Assembly (NCBI RefSeq): GCF_019880205.1
Contig: NZ_CP082292.1
Coordinates: 2,976,001 to 3,040,000, forward strand
Reading direction: 5' to 3'
Source: Pantoea alfalfae
GTDB taxonomy: Bacteria > Pseudomonadota > Gammaproteobacteria > Enterobacterales > Enterobacteriaceae
DNA: 64,000 nt
Below the pieces are notes generated by a model, which saw nothing but the letters and a program-made list of their open reading frames with translations, was not told where the DNA came from and did not search any database. A program made the translations under genes and the position numbers. Shown piece after piece: positions 27,488-35,718 of this stretch (the first letter of the stretch is position 1; every line of letters starts with the position of its first letter).

Positions 27488-27511
27488 GGCCGGGCTTGCC
27501 CGGCCTTTTTT
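27488..27511 (+). terminator. Rho-independent terminator of rpmE2-rpmJ2
   Basis: Perfect stem GGCCGGG / CCCGGCC with loop CTTG followed by six T. It also lies just after the stop of the opposing transporter gene. Confidence 0.92.
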
Positions 27512-27515
27512 ATGC

Positions 27516-28394
27516 TTAGCGCATGCTCTTCAGCATCGCATTCACGTTATGTCTAAAGGCCGCCTCATAAGTGGCTGCCGGGCCAGAGGCCGTGGACAAC
27601 GCTTCCGGATAGAGCTCACCACCCGGCTCGGCACCCGTGGCGCTGGCAATCTGTTTTACCAGGCGCGGATCAGTCTGGTTCTCTATAAAATAGCGGTTGA
27701 TATGCTGCTGCTTTAGTTGGGTGATTAAACTACCCACGTCACTGGCACTTGCTTCCGCTTCAGTAGAGAACCCTACCGGCGCAAGAAACGTCACGCCATA
27801 GCGCTGTCCAAAGTAACCAAACGCATCATGACTGGTCAGCACTTTTCGCTTGTCGACAGGCACAGCATCAAAGGCCGTTTTTGCCCAACTATCCAGCGCC
27901 TCCAGCTGCTGAATGTAATTCTGACCACGCTGACGAATGGCGGTGGCATCTTCAGGATCGGCTTTGACCAGCGCATTCATTACGTTAGTGGCATAGATCA
28001 CGCCGTTCTGCATGCTGTTCCAGGCGTGAGGATCGGTAACGGTTTTGCCCTCCTCCTCCATGCTGCGGGTGGTGACACCCGCCGAGGCCACAACGGACTG
28101 GCCGCGATATCCGGAGGCGCTGACCAGCCGATCCATCCACCCTTCCAGTCCCAGTCCACTGACAAAGACCAGATCGGCCTTTGCAAGTGCCTGACTGTCC
28201 TGCGGCGTGGGTTCAAATGTATGAGGATCGCCATTCGGCCCCACCAGGCTTTTCACGTTGACATGGTCGCCGCCGACCTGCTTAACGATGTCTGCCAGCA
28301 CGGTAAAGCTGGCCACCACATCCACCGTTTTTGCCATCGCAAAAGGCGTGGCAAATAGCGCTGCGAGCGCCAGGCTAACCGGTAATTTCTTCAT
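27516..28394 (-). CDS. Metal ABC transporter substrate-binding protein (zinc, ZnuA/TroA-like)
   Basis: A 292-residue periplasmic protein of the cluster A-I (SBP9) metal-binding family with signal peptide MKKLPVSLALAALFATPFAMA. The usual metal ligands are visible: His in GDPHTFEP near residue 57, His in DPHAWNS near 121, His in TSHDAFGYF near 190, and an acidic ligand in ENQTDPR near 240. It lacks the His-rich loop of E. coli ZnuA. AAAGGGG precedes the ATG. It is the last gene of an ATPase-permease-binding protein operon. Zinc is preferred over manganese because both ends of this cluster carry Zur-type boxes; this is inference. Confidence 0.88.
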   Translation of the reverse strand: MKKLPVSLALAALFATPFAMAKTVDVVASFTVLADIVKQVGGDHVNVKSLVGPNGDPHTFEPTPQDSQALAKADLVFVSGLGLEGWMDRLVSASGYRGQSVVASAGVTTRSMEEEGKTVTDPHAWNSMQNGVIYATNVMNALVKADPEDATAIRQRGQNYIQQLEALDSWAKTAFDAVPVDKRKVLTSHDAFGYFGQRYGVTFLAPVGFSTEAEASASDVGSLITQLKQQHINRYFIENQTDPRLVKQIASATGAEPGGELYPEALSTASGPAATYEAAFRHNVNAMLKSMR

Positions 28395-28409
28395 AGATAC
28401 CCCTTTAGA

Positions 28410-29249
28410 TTAATGGCGACGAAAAATCCCGCCGCATGGCCCTGCAAGAATGGAGAGAAAAAACAGCATGGCGGCGCTCAGCACCACAGCGGGGCCGGCC
28501 GGCAATGAAAAGTGCCAGGAGAGCATCAGTCCCGCCAGCGCTGAAATCATTGCCATGAAAATGGCAATCACCAGCATGGCGGCAAGATGACGGCTCCAGA
28601 AACGGGCGCTGGCGGCGGGTAGCATCATCAGTCCCACCGACATCAGCGTGCCCAGTACCTGAAAGCCCGCGACCAGATTCAGCACCACCAGCATTAAAAA
28701 CAGACCATGCACCAGCGGCGCGCTCCATTTCCCCTGCGCCCGCAGAAAGTCACCGTCAAATGCGTCGATGACCAGCGGACGATAGATGATCGCCAGCAGA
28801 ATCAGCGTAAAGGCGGCGATGCCGCCGACCAGCAGCAGCGCGCTGTTATCCACCGCCAGCAGCGAGCCAAACAGAACGTGCAGCAGATCCACGCTTGAGC
28901 CGCGTAATGAGACCAGCGTGACGCCCAGCGCCAGGGATCCAAGATAGAACCCGGCAAAACTGGCATCCTCTTTCAGGGGCGTATAGCGACTGACCGCGCC
29001 AGAAAGCAGCGCCACGGCTAAACCGGCGATCAGGCCGCCGATACCCATCGCAACCAGCGACAGGCCGGAGATCAGATAACCAATAGCGGCACCGGGCAGC
29101 ACTGCATGTGATAAGGCATCACCAATCAGGCTCATCCGGCGCAGCGAAAGGAACACGCCGAGTGGCGTAGCGCTGACCGCCAGTGCAAAACAGGCCACCA
29201 GCGCGCGCCGCATAAAACCAAACTCAATAAAAGGCTGCATCAGGGTCAC
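28410..29249 (-). CDS. Metal ABC transporter permease (ZnuB-like)
   Basis: A 279-residue ABC-3 family permease with about eight hydrophobic helices. The conserved SLIGDALSHAVLPGAAIGYLI region near residue 40 is the family signature. The start is taken as a GTG at 29249, which forms a GTGA overlap with the stop of the ATPase gene and has GGAG nine bases upstream; an in-frame ATG at 29240 is the alternative. The binding-protein gene follows after 15 bases. Confidence 0.9.
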   Translation of the reverse strand: MTLMQPFIEFGFMRRALVACFALAVSATPLGVFLSLRRMSLIGDALSHAVLPGAAIGYLISGLSLVAMGIGGLIAGLAVALLSGAVSRYTPLKEDASFAGFYLGSLALGVTLVSLRGSSVDLLHVLFGSLLAVDNSALLLVGGIAAFTLILLAIIYRPLVIDAFDGDFLRAQGKWSAPLVHGLFLMLVVLNLVAGFQVLGTLMSVGLMMLPAASARFWSRHLAAMLVIAIFMAMISALAGLMLSWHFSLPAGPAVVLSAAMLFFLSILAGPCGGIFRRH

Positions 29250-29914
29250 GGCGCACAACTCCGCAAAGGGATAGCAGGCTGACTGGTGCAGCTGACCTCA
29301 CTGTCATCCATCGACATGACGTTACTGAAGTAGCGCGCCACCAGCGGACGATCGTGCAGCACCACCAGCAGGGTTGTGCCGGCCTGCTGTTGCTGCTCAA
29401 GAATCGACATCAGTAATGTCACGGTCTGGCTGTCAATGCCGTTAAAAGGCTCATCCAGCAGCCAGAGCTGGCTGCGCTGCAACATCAGTCGTGCAAACAA
29501 AACGCGCTGAAGTTGTCCGCCTGATAAAGTCGCGGGCTGCACATCTGCATAATCATGCATCTGAACGGCCTCCAGCGCCTGCCAGATTTCACGGCGTAGT
29601 ACCCGGTTAATACCGCCGAACCAGCCGCAGCGAGGCCAGCAGCCTATTGAGACCAGTTCAAATACTGTCAGGGGAAAACGGGTTTCAAGTTCTGTTCGCT
29701 GCGGCATCCAGCCGATATCCCGACGCGAAACCTGCAATTCACAACGTCCGGTTATCGGTGGCAATAAACCCGCAATAGTTTTCAGCAGGGTTGATTTGCC
29801 ACTGCCGTTAGCACCGACTAAGGCTGTCATCGAGCCAGCTGCAATCTGCCCGGTAACCAACGGGGTGACGCTCTGTCCCTGATAGCCAGCACGAAGCGTG
29901 TTGAACCGGATCAT
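29246..29914 (-). CDS. Metal ABC transporter ATP-binding protein (ZnuC-like)
   Basis: A 222-residue ABC ATPase that powers metal import. Walker A GANGSGKST is at about 34-42, the signature LSGGQLQRV near 127 and Walker B LWLLDEPF near 147. GGGG six bases before the ATG at 29914 makes that start better than the one at 29926. It is the first gene of the operon; a Zur-like box lies about 113 bases upstream. It is shorter than E. coli ZnuC and probably a second, specialised zinc system; whether the genome also has znuABC elsewhere cannot be seen. Confidence 0.9.
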   Translation of the reverse strand: MIRFNTLRAGYQGQSVTPLVTGQIAAGSMTALVGANGSGKSTLLKTIAGLLPPITGRCELQVSRRDIGWMPQRTELETRFPLTVFELVSIGCWPRCGWFGGINRVLRREIWQALEAVQMHDYADVQPATLSGGQLQRVLFARLMLQRSQLWLLDEPFNGIDSQTVTLLMSILEQQQQAGTTLLVVLHDRPLVARYFSNVMSMDDSEVSCTSQPAIPLRSCAP

Positions 29915-30026
29915 GTGATCCCCCATTTTATGGCCACGGCAAGCAGCGCGATGAATAGCACGGCTACACTCAACCTCCCACCCAATGACATAAGTAATCC
30001 ACTCTGACGCATCGCTTCACCAATAT

Positions 30027-30039
30027 GTTATAACATAAC
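30027..30039. promoter_or_regulatory. Zur-like box before the metal ABC operon
   Basis: On the minus strand GTTATGTTATAAC, one mismatch from the Zur core GTTATANTATAAC, in an AT-rich stretch. Less perfect than the rpmE2 box but in the right place. Confidence 0.7.
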
Positions 30040-30240
30040 AAATAAGATACCGGATATTCCCGTCAGGGAAACGCGTGATTGTGTATCAAAAGATAAACAC
30101 CAACAGGACTTACGGCAGGATGCTGGCAGGCACTGCCGCCTGCTGAAGCGCAGATGCTGACAGTTTTGTGCTCTGCTGGCTTGCAAACCAGTTGCAGAAA
30201 ACCAATGATAGGTTTATTAACGGTTATTAGTGGATCAGAT

Positions 30241-30594
30241 ATGCTGTCACGTATTGAATGTGATATTGCCCTGGGCGAAGCAGACTGCGAAAAAATAGCA
30301 GAGATTGTTCAGCGGAATATTCTCAAAATAACAGATTTGCTGGTAGGTGATTTACGCTGGTACTCACAGAATGCGCAGTTAGTTCCAGGCAGTTTAAAAA
30401 TTGTTTCGGTTGAATACCTGGATATGAATAGTTTTAAATTACTTTACGATTTTGACTGGAATTTATTTAATCCCTGTCTGGATCTAAATGAAACCGTGAC
30501 GCAATCTGAACAGGTAAACTTTCACATTAAGCCCGGAGCACTTGAGTTTGATGTGGTCGACAATCAGCAGCCCTCCCCTGGCGATGAATTGTAA
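30241..30594 (+). CDS. Unrecognised small protein upstream of tomB
   Basis: A 117-residue acidic soluble protein that I do not recognise. From the ATG at 30241 it reads MLSRIECDIALGEADCEKIA and has IVSVEYLDMNSFKLLYDFDWNLFNPCLDLNE in the middle, suggesting a small alpha/beta fold without signal peptide or membrane segment. AGTGGA lies upstream; an earlier in-frame start at 30154 would add a Cys-rich leader with no obvious merit. It is lower in GC than its neighbours. It precedes tomB-hha in the same direction after about 150 bases. No E. coli counterpart is present at this place. Confidence 0.65.
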   Translation: MLSRIECDIALGEADCEKIAEIVQRNILKITDLLVGDLRWYSQNAQLVPGSLKIVSVEYLDMNSFKLLYDFDWNLFNPCLDLNETVTQSEQVNFHIKPGALEFDVVDNQQPSPGDEL

Positions 30595-30741
30595 TATTTA
30601 GTAATGGAGGTGAGCAGAACTAATGGTTTTACACTATCTTTAAGGTATCCCGTTTAATAACTGCCCGAATAATCGCTTCCTGGCTGCGTTATCCACTATC
30701 GCTGCCCTGCGGCAACTGAGCTAGCTATGGAGGGGAAAAAG

Positions 30742-31119
30742 ATGGACGAATACTCACCGAAACGGCATGATATTGCCCAGCTTAAATATCTGTGTGAGAG
30801 CCTGTTTGACGACAGCATGGCAACATTAACCGACAGCCATCACGGCTGGGTGAATGACCCCACTTCTGAAAGCAATCTGCAGCTTAACGATTTGATTGAA
30901 CACATTGCCTCTTTCACCATGAATTACAAAATTAAGCACGTCGAAGATGAAGCGCTGATTTCGCAAATCGATGAATATCTTGATGATACTTTTATGCTAT
31001 TCAGCAACTATGGTATCAACAGTCCGGATCTTCAACGGTGGCAACGTTCAGCGAAACGCTTATTTAATCTGTTCACTGAAGAGTGCGCTTTTCTGCACCA
31101 GCCAAGCCATTCATTATAG
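30742..31119 (+). CDS. tomB: Hha toxicity modulator TomB
   Basis: A 125-residue protein matching E. coli TomB (YbaJ): MDEYSPKRHDIAQLKYLCES at the start, then HGWVNDPTSESNLQLNDLIEH and EYLDDTFMLFSNYGIN. It is co-transcribed with hha and described as an antitoxin-like partner that counters Hha. GGAGGGG eight bases before 30742 sets the start. Its stop is 24 bases before hha. Confidence 0.96.
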   Translation: MDEYSPKRHDIAQLKYLCESLFDDSMATLTDSHHGWVNDPTSESNLQLNDLIEHIASFTMNYKIKHVEDEALISQIDEYLDDTFMLFSNYGINSPDLQRWQRSAKRLFNLFTEECAFLHQPSHSL

Positions 31120-31143
31120 TACAGACATGAGAACGGTTTATTT

Positions 31144-31359
31144 ATGAACAAAACCCTGACTAAAACCGATTATTTGATGCGACTGCGGCGTTGCCGCTCT
31201 CTGGATACCCTGGAAAGGGTCATTGAAAAAAATAAGTATGAATTACCCGAGGATGAATTAGCGGTATTTTACTCCGCAGCCGACCATCGCCTGGCGGAAC
31301 TGACGATGAACAAGCTCTACGATAAAGTCCCAGGTTCAGTATGGAAATTTGTCCGTTAA
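31144..31359 (+). CDS. hha: Hemolysin expression modulator Hha
   Basis: A 71-residue Hha/YmoA family protein that joins H-NS to silence AT-rich and horizontally acquired genes. The sequence ([50 protein letters not shown]) is near identical to E. coli Hha (72). It has no DNA-binding domain of its own. It follows tomB closely and the two form an operon. Confidence 0.98.
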   Translation: MNKTLTKTDYLMRLRRCRSLDTLERVIEKNKYELPEDELAVFYSAADHRLAELTMNKLYDKVPGSVWKFVR

Positions 31360-31488
31360 TCTGACGGATTGTTGCTGCGTTTAATCTCTTCTTTAGTACC
31401 GGATATTCCTGCCTGTCGGCAAAGGATCGGCCCAGGCGGGTTTTGCCTGTCTGCAGTTTCGGGAGAAGAGATATTCAGAGGGGGAAAA

Positions 31489-31602
31489 TGGTGGGGGCCC
31501 TGCCAGCTACATCCCGGCACACGCGTCACCTGCTGCGGCTGCTTCCTTCCGGATCTGACCGAGTTCACAAGCTAGCATTGCGGGAGAACCAACAGGGCCC
31601 CC
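31489..31602 (-). ncRNA. ffs: 4.5S RNA (signal recognition particle RNA)
   Basis: A 114-base RNA with the same length and ends as E. coli ffs. It begins GGGGGCCCTGTTGG at 31602 and ends CAGGGCCCCCACC, so both ends pair in a long rod. The Ffh-binding tip is present as GGTCAGATCC GGAAGGAAGCAGCC (31563-31540) with the GGAA tetraloop. It differs from E. coli mainly in the middle of the rod. It targets membrane proteins with Ffh and FtsY. It is antisense to both flanking genes hha and atl. Confidence 0.97.
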
Positions 31603-31781
31603 ATTGACAAGCCCTCTTTACGAGAGCGGGGGCATTATCTGGGAAGGAGATGGCAATTGCAAGCGTAGTCGGGACAACCGTTGTTTTCTTGAACAATCGC
31701 CGAGCTGACACTGTTTCCTCATCCTCCTCATGCTAAAGTTAAAACCCAATTCCTGATGAAAAAAGCAGAATAAATAAGCAC

Positions 31782-32102
31782 ATGGATCAGCCTGACTCTT
31801 TCCAGCAACGCATCTGGCAAATTGTTGCCGCAATACCCTATGGCCACGTCGCGACTTATGGCGACGTTGCGCGACTGGCGGGCTCCCCGCGCGCGGCACG
31901 TCAGGTGGGCGGCGTGCTGAGCCGGTTACCAGAAGGCACTACTCTACCCTGGCATCGCGTTGTTAATCGCCATGGCACAATTTCACTACAGGGCGACCGT
32001 CTGATGCGGCAGCGGGATGCGCTGGAAGCGGAAGGCATAGAGGTCAGTGATGACGGGCAACTCGATCTTTCGACCTGTCGCTGGCAATTTCAGGCAGGAT
32101 GA
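31782..32102 (+). CDS. atl: Alkyltransferase-like protein Atl
   Basis: A 106-residue member of the O6-alkylguanine transferase fold in which the active Cys is replaced: the site reads PWHRV at 56-60 with Trp 57 instead of PCHRV. Such proteins bind O6-alkylguanine lesions without repairing them and hand them to nucleotide excision repair. The helix-turn-helix (YGDVARLAGSPRAARQVGGVL) is intact with the Arg finger. No ribosome site is strong; the ATG at 31782 fits the family N terminus. It lies next to ffs as in E. coli ybaZ. Confidence 0.95.
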   Translation: MDQPDSFQQRIWQIVAAIPYGHVATYGDVARLAGSPRAARQVGGVLSRLPEGTTLPWHRVVNRHGTISLQGDRLMRQRDALEAEGIEVSDDGQLDLSTCRWQFQAG

Positions 32103-32131
32103 AGGGGCGACAAGGTCGCCCCGGCAGAGAA

Positions 32132-32689
32132 TTAAATACGTGTTGGTGCCGGAACAGCAGCAGATGGCGTCACCTGAGTGGGTGAAGTCGACGGAACAGT
32201 TGTCGCTGCGCCCGGCTGGGTTGGCATCGCTACTGACGGTACCGGTACCAGCAGCAGTTCAGCTTTGGTGCCACCCTGGTTGATGACCGGCTTCACGCCT
32301 TCAGTGACAAAGGCCAGCTTGCCGTCGATTGAGATGGCTGCGCTTAACAGAATGCGTGCATTGGGCTGAATGTCGGCAGGGTTAAACGGTAATACAAACT
32401 GGAACGGTGCCTGTTTACCTTCAGTACGCACCACGCGCTGCGACAGCACTTTTGATGGAGCATCAGATACGGAGGCATCAGAAAGCGTCACGGTTAATAC
32501 CGCATCCGGCGGCAGCGCAATGCGCTGGCGGATAAAGACTGAACCACTTACGTTTGGCTGCGCAATCGCGGCCGTTTGTCCTGCCACTGCAGAACCCAGC
32601 GTTGGCGTTGGAACTGGTTTACTCTTGTCGGCACATCCCGCAACAGCAACCGCAATAACTACCCCACTGAACACATGCCTGAGTTTCAT
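32132..32689 (-). CDS. ybaY: YbaY family lipoprotein
   Basis: A 185-residue lipoprotein of unknown function (E. coli YbaY 190). The signal peptide ends in a lipobox VAGC (Cys near residue 19). The core (about 45-140) is a YscW-type beta domain with GSVFIRQRIALPPDAVLTVTLSD; the last 40 residues are Pro/Thr/Val-rich and disordered. GGAG nine bases upstream supports 32689 rather than 32704. It is convergent with atl; a GC-rich 8-bp hairpin at 32104-32122 fills the gap. It lies next to tesB as in E. coli. Confidence 0.93.
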   Translation of the reverse strand: MKLRHVFSGVVIAVAVAGCADKSKPVPTPTLGSAVAGQTAAIAQPNVSGSVFIRQRIALPPDAVLTVTLSDASVSDAPSKVLSQRVVRTEGKQAPFQFVLPFNPADIQPNARILLSAAISIDGKLAFVTEGVKPVINQGGTKAELLLVPVPSVAMPTQPGAATTVPSTSPTQVTPSAAVPAPTRI

Positions 32690-32879
32690 TGATGTCGTCT
32701 CCATTTGATCAAAATGATTGTCGGCAGCGAATCCTGCTTACAGCGCTTCACTCGCCGTATGGGCTTAATATTGGCACAAAAATGAAATTTTGCCTGGCAC
32801 AGGCAAAGCGGAAAGTCTGATTGACGTCAACTGGTCCGATCTTTCACACTGAGCGGGTCACTATATTGAGGAATGCGCC

Positions 32880-33743
32880 ATGAGTCAGGCACTGCAAAAT
32901 CTGCTGAATTTATTGAATCTGGAAAAACTGGAGGAGGGTTTATATCGCGGCCAGAGCGAAGATCTGGGACTGCGCCAGGTGTTTGGCGGTCAGGTGGTGG
33001 GTCAGGCGCTGTATGCTGCAAAGCAAACCGTCGCGGAAGATCGCATTATTCACTCATTTCACAGCTATTTTTTGCGGCCCGGCGATAGCCAGAAAGCGAT
33101 TATCTATGATGTTGAAACGCTGCGTGATGGCAAAAGTTTCAGCGCACGCAGGGTCAGCGCCATTCAGAATGGCCAGCCCATTTTTTATATGACGGCCTCT
33201 TTTCAGTCACCTGAAAGCGGATTTGAACATCAGAATCCGATGCCACAGGTGCCGGGGCCGGAGAACCTGTTAACCGAACAGGCGATGGCGCAGAAAATGG
33301 CGCATCTGCTGCCAGAAAAGTTACGCGAGAAATTCATTGCTGAACGTCCGCTGGAGATTCGCCCGGTACAGATCCATAACCCGCTTCGTGGACATGTGGA
33401 TAAACCGGAGCGTCAGGTCTGGATCCGTGCCACCGGCCCCCTGCCCGATGACCTGCGTATCCATCAGTACCTGCTCGGCTATGCGTCCGACCTCAACTTC
33501 CTGCCGGTTGCGCTGCAGCCGCACGGTAAAGGCTTTTTAGAGCCGGATATGCAGGTCGCCACGATCGACCACTCTATGTGGTTCCACCGCCCGTTCGACT
33601 TCACTGAATGGCTGCTCTACAGCGTGGTCAGTACCTCAGCTTCCGGGGCACGCGGTTTTGTCCGCGGCGAGTTCTACAATCAGCAGGGTGTGCTGGTAGC
33701 CTCAACAGTTCAGGAAGGGGTAATGCGCCAGCGCAGCGAATAA
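32880..33743 (+). CDS. tesB: Acyl-CoA thioesterase II TesB
   Basis: Hydrolyses medium- and long-chain acyl-CoA. The 287-residue product (E. coli 286) is a double hotdog protein, with the first unit at about 15-110 ([15 protein letters not shown]) and the second at about 150-285 ([11 protein letters not shown]). The catalytic Asp/Thr/Gln residues of the family fall in the second half, and the surrounding sequence is conserved. It is convergent with amtB and separated by a terminator. Confidence 0.96.
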   Translation: MSQALQNLLNLLNLEKLEEGLYRGQSEDLGLRQVFGGQVVGQALYAAKQTVAEDRIIHSFHSYFLRPGDSQKAIIYDVETLRDGKSFSARRVSAIQNGQPIFYMTASFQSPESGFEHQNPMPQVPGPENLLTEQAMAQKMAHLLPEKLREKFIAERPLEIRPVQIHNPLRGHVDKPERQVWIRATGPLPDDLRIHQYLLGYASDLNFLPVALQPHGKGFLEPDMQVATIDHSMWFHRPFDFTEWLLYSVVSTSASGARGFVRGEFYNQQGVLVASTVQEGVMRQRSE

Positions 33744-33751
33744 AGAGAAAT

Positions 33752-33775
33752 AAAAAAGGGGCGATTGCTCGCCCC
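33752..33775 (-). terminator. Rho-independent terminator of glnK-amtB
   Basis: Stem GGGGCGA / TCGCCCC with a 4-base loop and six T on the minus strand, after amtB. Confidence 0.9.
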
Positions 33776-33801
33776 CGATTATTCATTTCAGTGCCTGTCC
33801 A

Positions 33802-35088
33802 TTACTGGTTGTAAGCATTCTCGCCGTGGCTGTTTACATCCAGACCTTCACGTTCATGCTCTTCCGGTACGCGCAGTCCGACAATCAGATCGGCCAGCTT
33901 GAAGCCAATGAAGGCAACAACGCCCGACCAGACAATCGTCAGACCCACACTGAAGAGCTGCACCCAGACCTGATGGCCCATGGTTACACCCTGAGCATAA
34001 CCGACGCCGCCCAGTGAAGAGGAAGCAAACACGCCCGTCAGGATACAGCCCACGATACCGCACACGCCATGCACGCCGAACACATCGCACGGATCATCAA
34101 CGCGCAGCCATTTTTTGAGGGTGGTGACGCCCCACAGTCCCGCCAGTCCGCCGACCAGGCCGATGATTAACGCACCGCCTACACCGACATAGCCACAGGC
34201 TGGGGTAATCGCGACCAGACCGGCAATAAAGCCTGAGCAGGCACCCAGCAGTGAAGGCTTACCCCGTACCGCCCACTCACCAAAGGTCCATGCCAGTACC
34301 GCACCTGCTGTTGCAACCACGGTGTTAAGGAAAGCCAGCGCGGCGATTTCGTTCGCTGCTGAAGCTGAACCGGCATTAAAGCCAAACCAGCCAACGTACA
34401 GAATAGCGGTGCCGGTAAAGACCATCGGCAGGTTGTGGGGTTTGAATGCCTCTTTACCAAATCCCGCACGTTTGCCCACCAGATATGCACCAACCAGACC
34501 CGCTATAGCGGCGTTAATATGCACCACGGTACCGCCAGCGAAATCCAGTGCGCCATCCTGTGCCAGGAAACCGCCCGCCCAGACCATGTGTGCAATAGGT
34601 AAATATGAAAGCGTCAGCCAGACACCGACGAAGATCAATACGGCAGAGAAACGGATACGCTCTGCAATGGCACCAACAATCAGGCCCACGGTAATACAGG
34701 CAAACGAGGCCTGGAATGCTACATGGATATACTGATAGAAACTGCCCATAACGGCGGTAAGCTGAATGTTTTTCAGCATGGCCCAGCCAAAGCCGCCGAA
34801 AAAGGCGTTACCTTCACTGAATGCCAGGGAGTAGCCGTAGACCACCCACAGCACGCACACCAGCGAGAAGGTGACAGCAACCTGCGTCAGCATCGACAGA
34901 ACGTTTTTGCCACGAATCAGACCGCCGTAAAACAGCGCAATACCTGGAATTGACATAAAGAGCACCAGCGCGGTGCAAATCATCATAAATGCGTTATCAG
35001 CCTTGTCCGCAACGGCAGGCGCAGCCATTGCGAGTGAGGGTAACAGTGCCAGACTGGTGAGGCCCAGCTTAGTGAAAATTTTATTCAT
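33802..35088 (-). CDS. amtB: Ammonium channel AmtB
   Basis: Trimeric inner-membrane channel for ammonium, used when nitrogen is scarce. The 428-residue product has a cleaved signal peptide (LALLPSLAMA) and eleven helices. The twin pore His residues lie in SYLPIAHMVW and DVFGVHGVCG. It is 34 bases after glnK, whose product plugs the channel when nitrogen becomes plentiful, and both are driven by the sigma-54 promoter upstream of glnK. Confidence 0.98.
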   Translation of the reverse strand: MNKIFTKLGLTSLALLPSLAMAAPAVADKADNAFMMICTALVLFMSIPGIALFYGGLIRGKNVLSMLTQVAVTFSLVCVLWVVYGYSLAFSEGNAFFGGFGWAMLKNIQLTAVMGSFYQYIHVAFQASFACITVGLIVGAIAERIRFSAVLIFVGVWLTLSYLPIAHMVWAGGFLAQDGALDFAGGTVVHINAAIAGLVGAYLVGKRAGFGKEAFKPHNLPMVFTGTAILYVGWFGFNAGSASAANEIAALAFLNTVVATAGAVLAWTFGEWAVRGKPSLLGACSGFIAGLVAITPACGYVGVGGALIIGLVGGLAGLWGVTTLKKWLRVDDPCDVFGVHGVCGIVGCILTGVFASSSLGGVGYAQGVTMGHQVWVQLFSVGLTIVWSGVVAFIGFKLADLIVGLRVPEEHEREGLDVNSHGENAYNQ

Positions 35089-35122
35089 TTTTATTCCATC
35101 CCATCACAGTACTGAGTCTTAA

Positions 35123-35461
35123 TTACAGAGCGGCTTCGTCGGTTTCGCCGGTACGAATACGGATGACGCGCTGCAGTTCAGCCACGAAAATTTTACCGTC
35201 GCCAATTTTGCCGGTGTAAGCCGCTTTACTGATGACATCCACCACTTCGTCTAACTGATCGTCGGCAATGGCGATATCAATTTTGACCTTTGGCAGGAAG
35301 TTCACGCTGTACTCTGCGCCACGATAGAGCTCTGCATGGCCTTTCTGACGACCAAAACCTTTCACTTCGGAGACGGTCAGTCCCTGAATGCCGATAGAGG
35401 ATAAAGCTTCACGTACATCCTCCAGTTTGAATGGCTTAATTACGACGGTAACCAGCTTCAT
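35123..35461 (-). CDS. glnK: Nitrogen regulatory PII-2 protein GlnK
   Basis: A 112-residue PII signal protein that senses ATP/ADP and 2-oxoglutarate, is uridylylated and blocks AmtB. The T-loop Tyr 51 (ELYRGAEYSVNF) and the C-terminal signature KIGDGKIFVAELQRVIRIRTGE are present. The ATG at 35461 gives the standard length; an in-frame upstream start would add 14 residues. It is first in the operon with amtB, preceded by a sigma-54 promoter and NtrC-type sites. Confidence 0.98.
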   Translation of the reverse strand: MKLVTVVIKPFKLEDVREALSSIGIQGLTVSEVKGFGRQKGHAELYRGAEYSVNFLPKVKIDIAIADDQLDEVVDVISKAAYTGKIGDGKIFVAELQRVIRIRTGETDEAAL

Positions 35462-35514
35462 TGGATCCCCTCCAGCGAGTAAATAGGTAACGTTTACGGA
35501 CACGCAGGGATATA

Positions 35515-35530
35515 AGCAAAGCCTGTGCCA
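35515..35530 (-). promoter_or_regulatory. Sigma-54 promoter of glnK-amtB
   Basis: Minus strand TGGCAC, five bases, TTGCT: a full match to the -24/-12 consensus TGGCAC-N5-TTGCW, 54 bases before the glnK start. Confidence 0.92.
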
Positions 35531-35637
35531 GAGTGTAAAAGTGCCCTTAATCAGTGAGTCAGGCGAGACAGAGCAAGGGATGCTTCAGGGAAGATATGAA
35601 TGAGAATGGGTGTGTGACAGGGATCGCAGGCTGAGAC

Positions 35638-35674
35638 TGCACTCCTTTGGTGCTCCAGGCGTCAAAGGAGTGCA
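35638..35674. promoter_or_regulatory. NtrC-type enhancer sites for glnK
   Basis: GCAC-N7-GTGC at 35639-35653 matches the NtrC dyad. It is part of a perfect 12-bp inverted repeat TGCACTCCTTTG (35638-35649) / CAAAGGAGTGCA (35663-35674), so a second partial site may face it. The distance of about 110 bases upstream of the sigma-54 promoter fits an enhancer. Confidence 0.75.
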
Positions 35675-35718
35675 TTTATACAGATTATTCCGATAAAGCT
35701 GCGCAAAAAAGGTGCAAG

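Noticed and set aside
30595..30741. Gap before tomB checked for a regulatory RNA
   Set aside because: Only a plausible promoter-like AT segment and the tomB ribosome site; nothing specific.
31618..31899. Open frame antisense to the atl start
   Set aside because: Arg/Ser-rich shadow, no ribosome site, overlaps the clear atl gene.
32104..32122. GC-rich hairpin between atl and ybaY as a terminator
   Set aside because: Perfect 8-bp stem, but no T run on either strand; mentioned under ybaY only.
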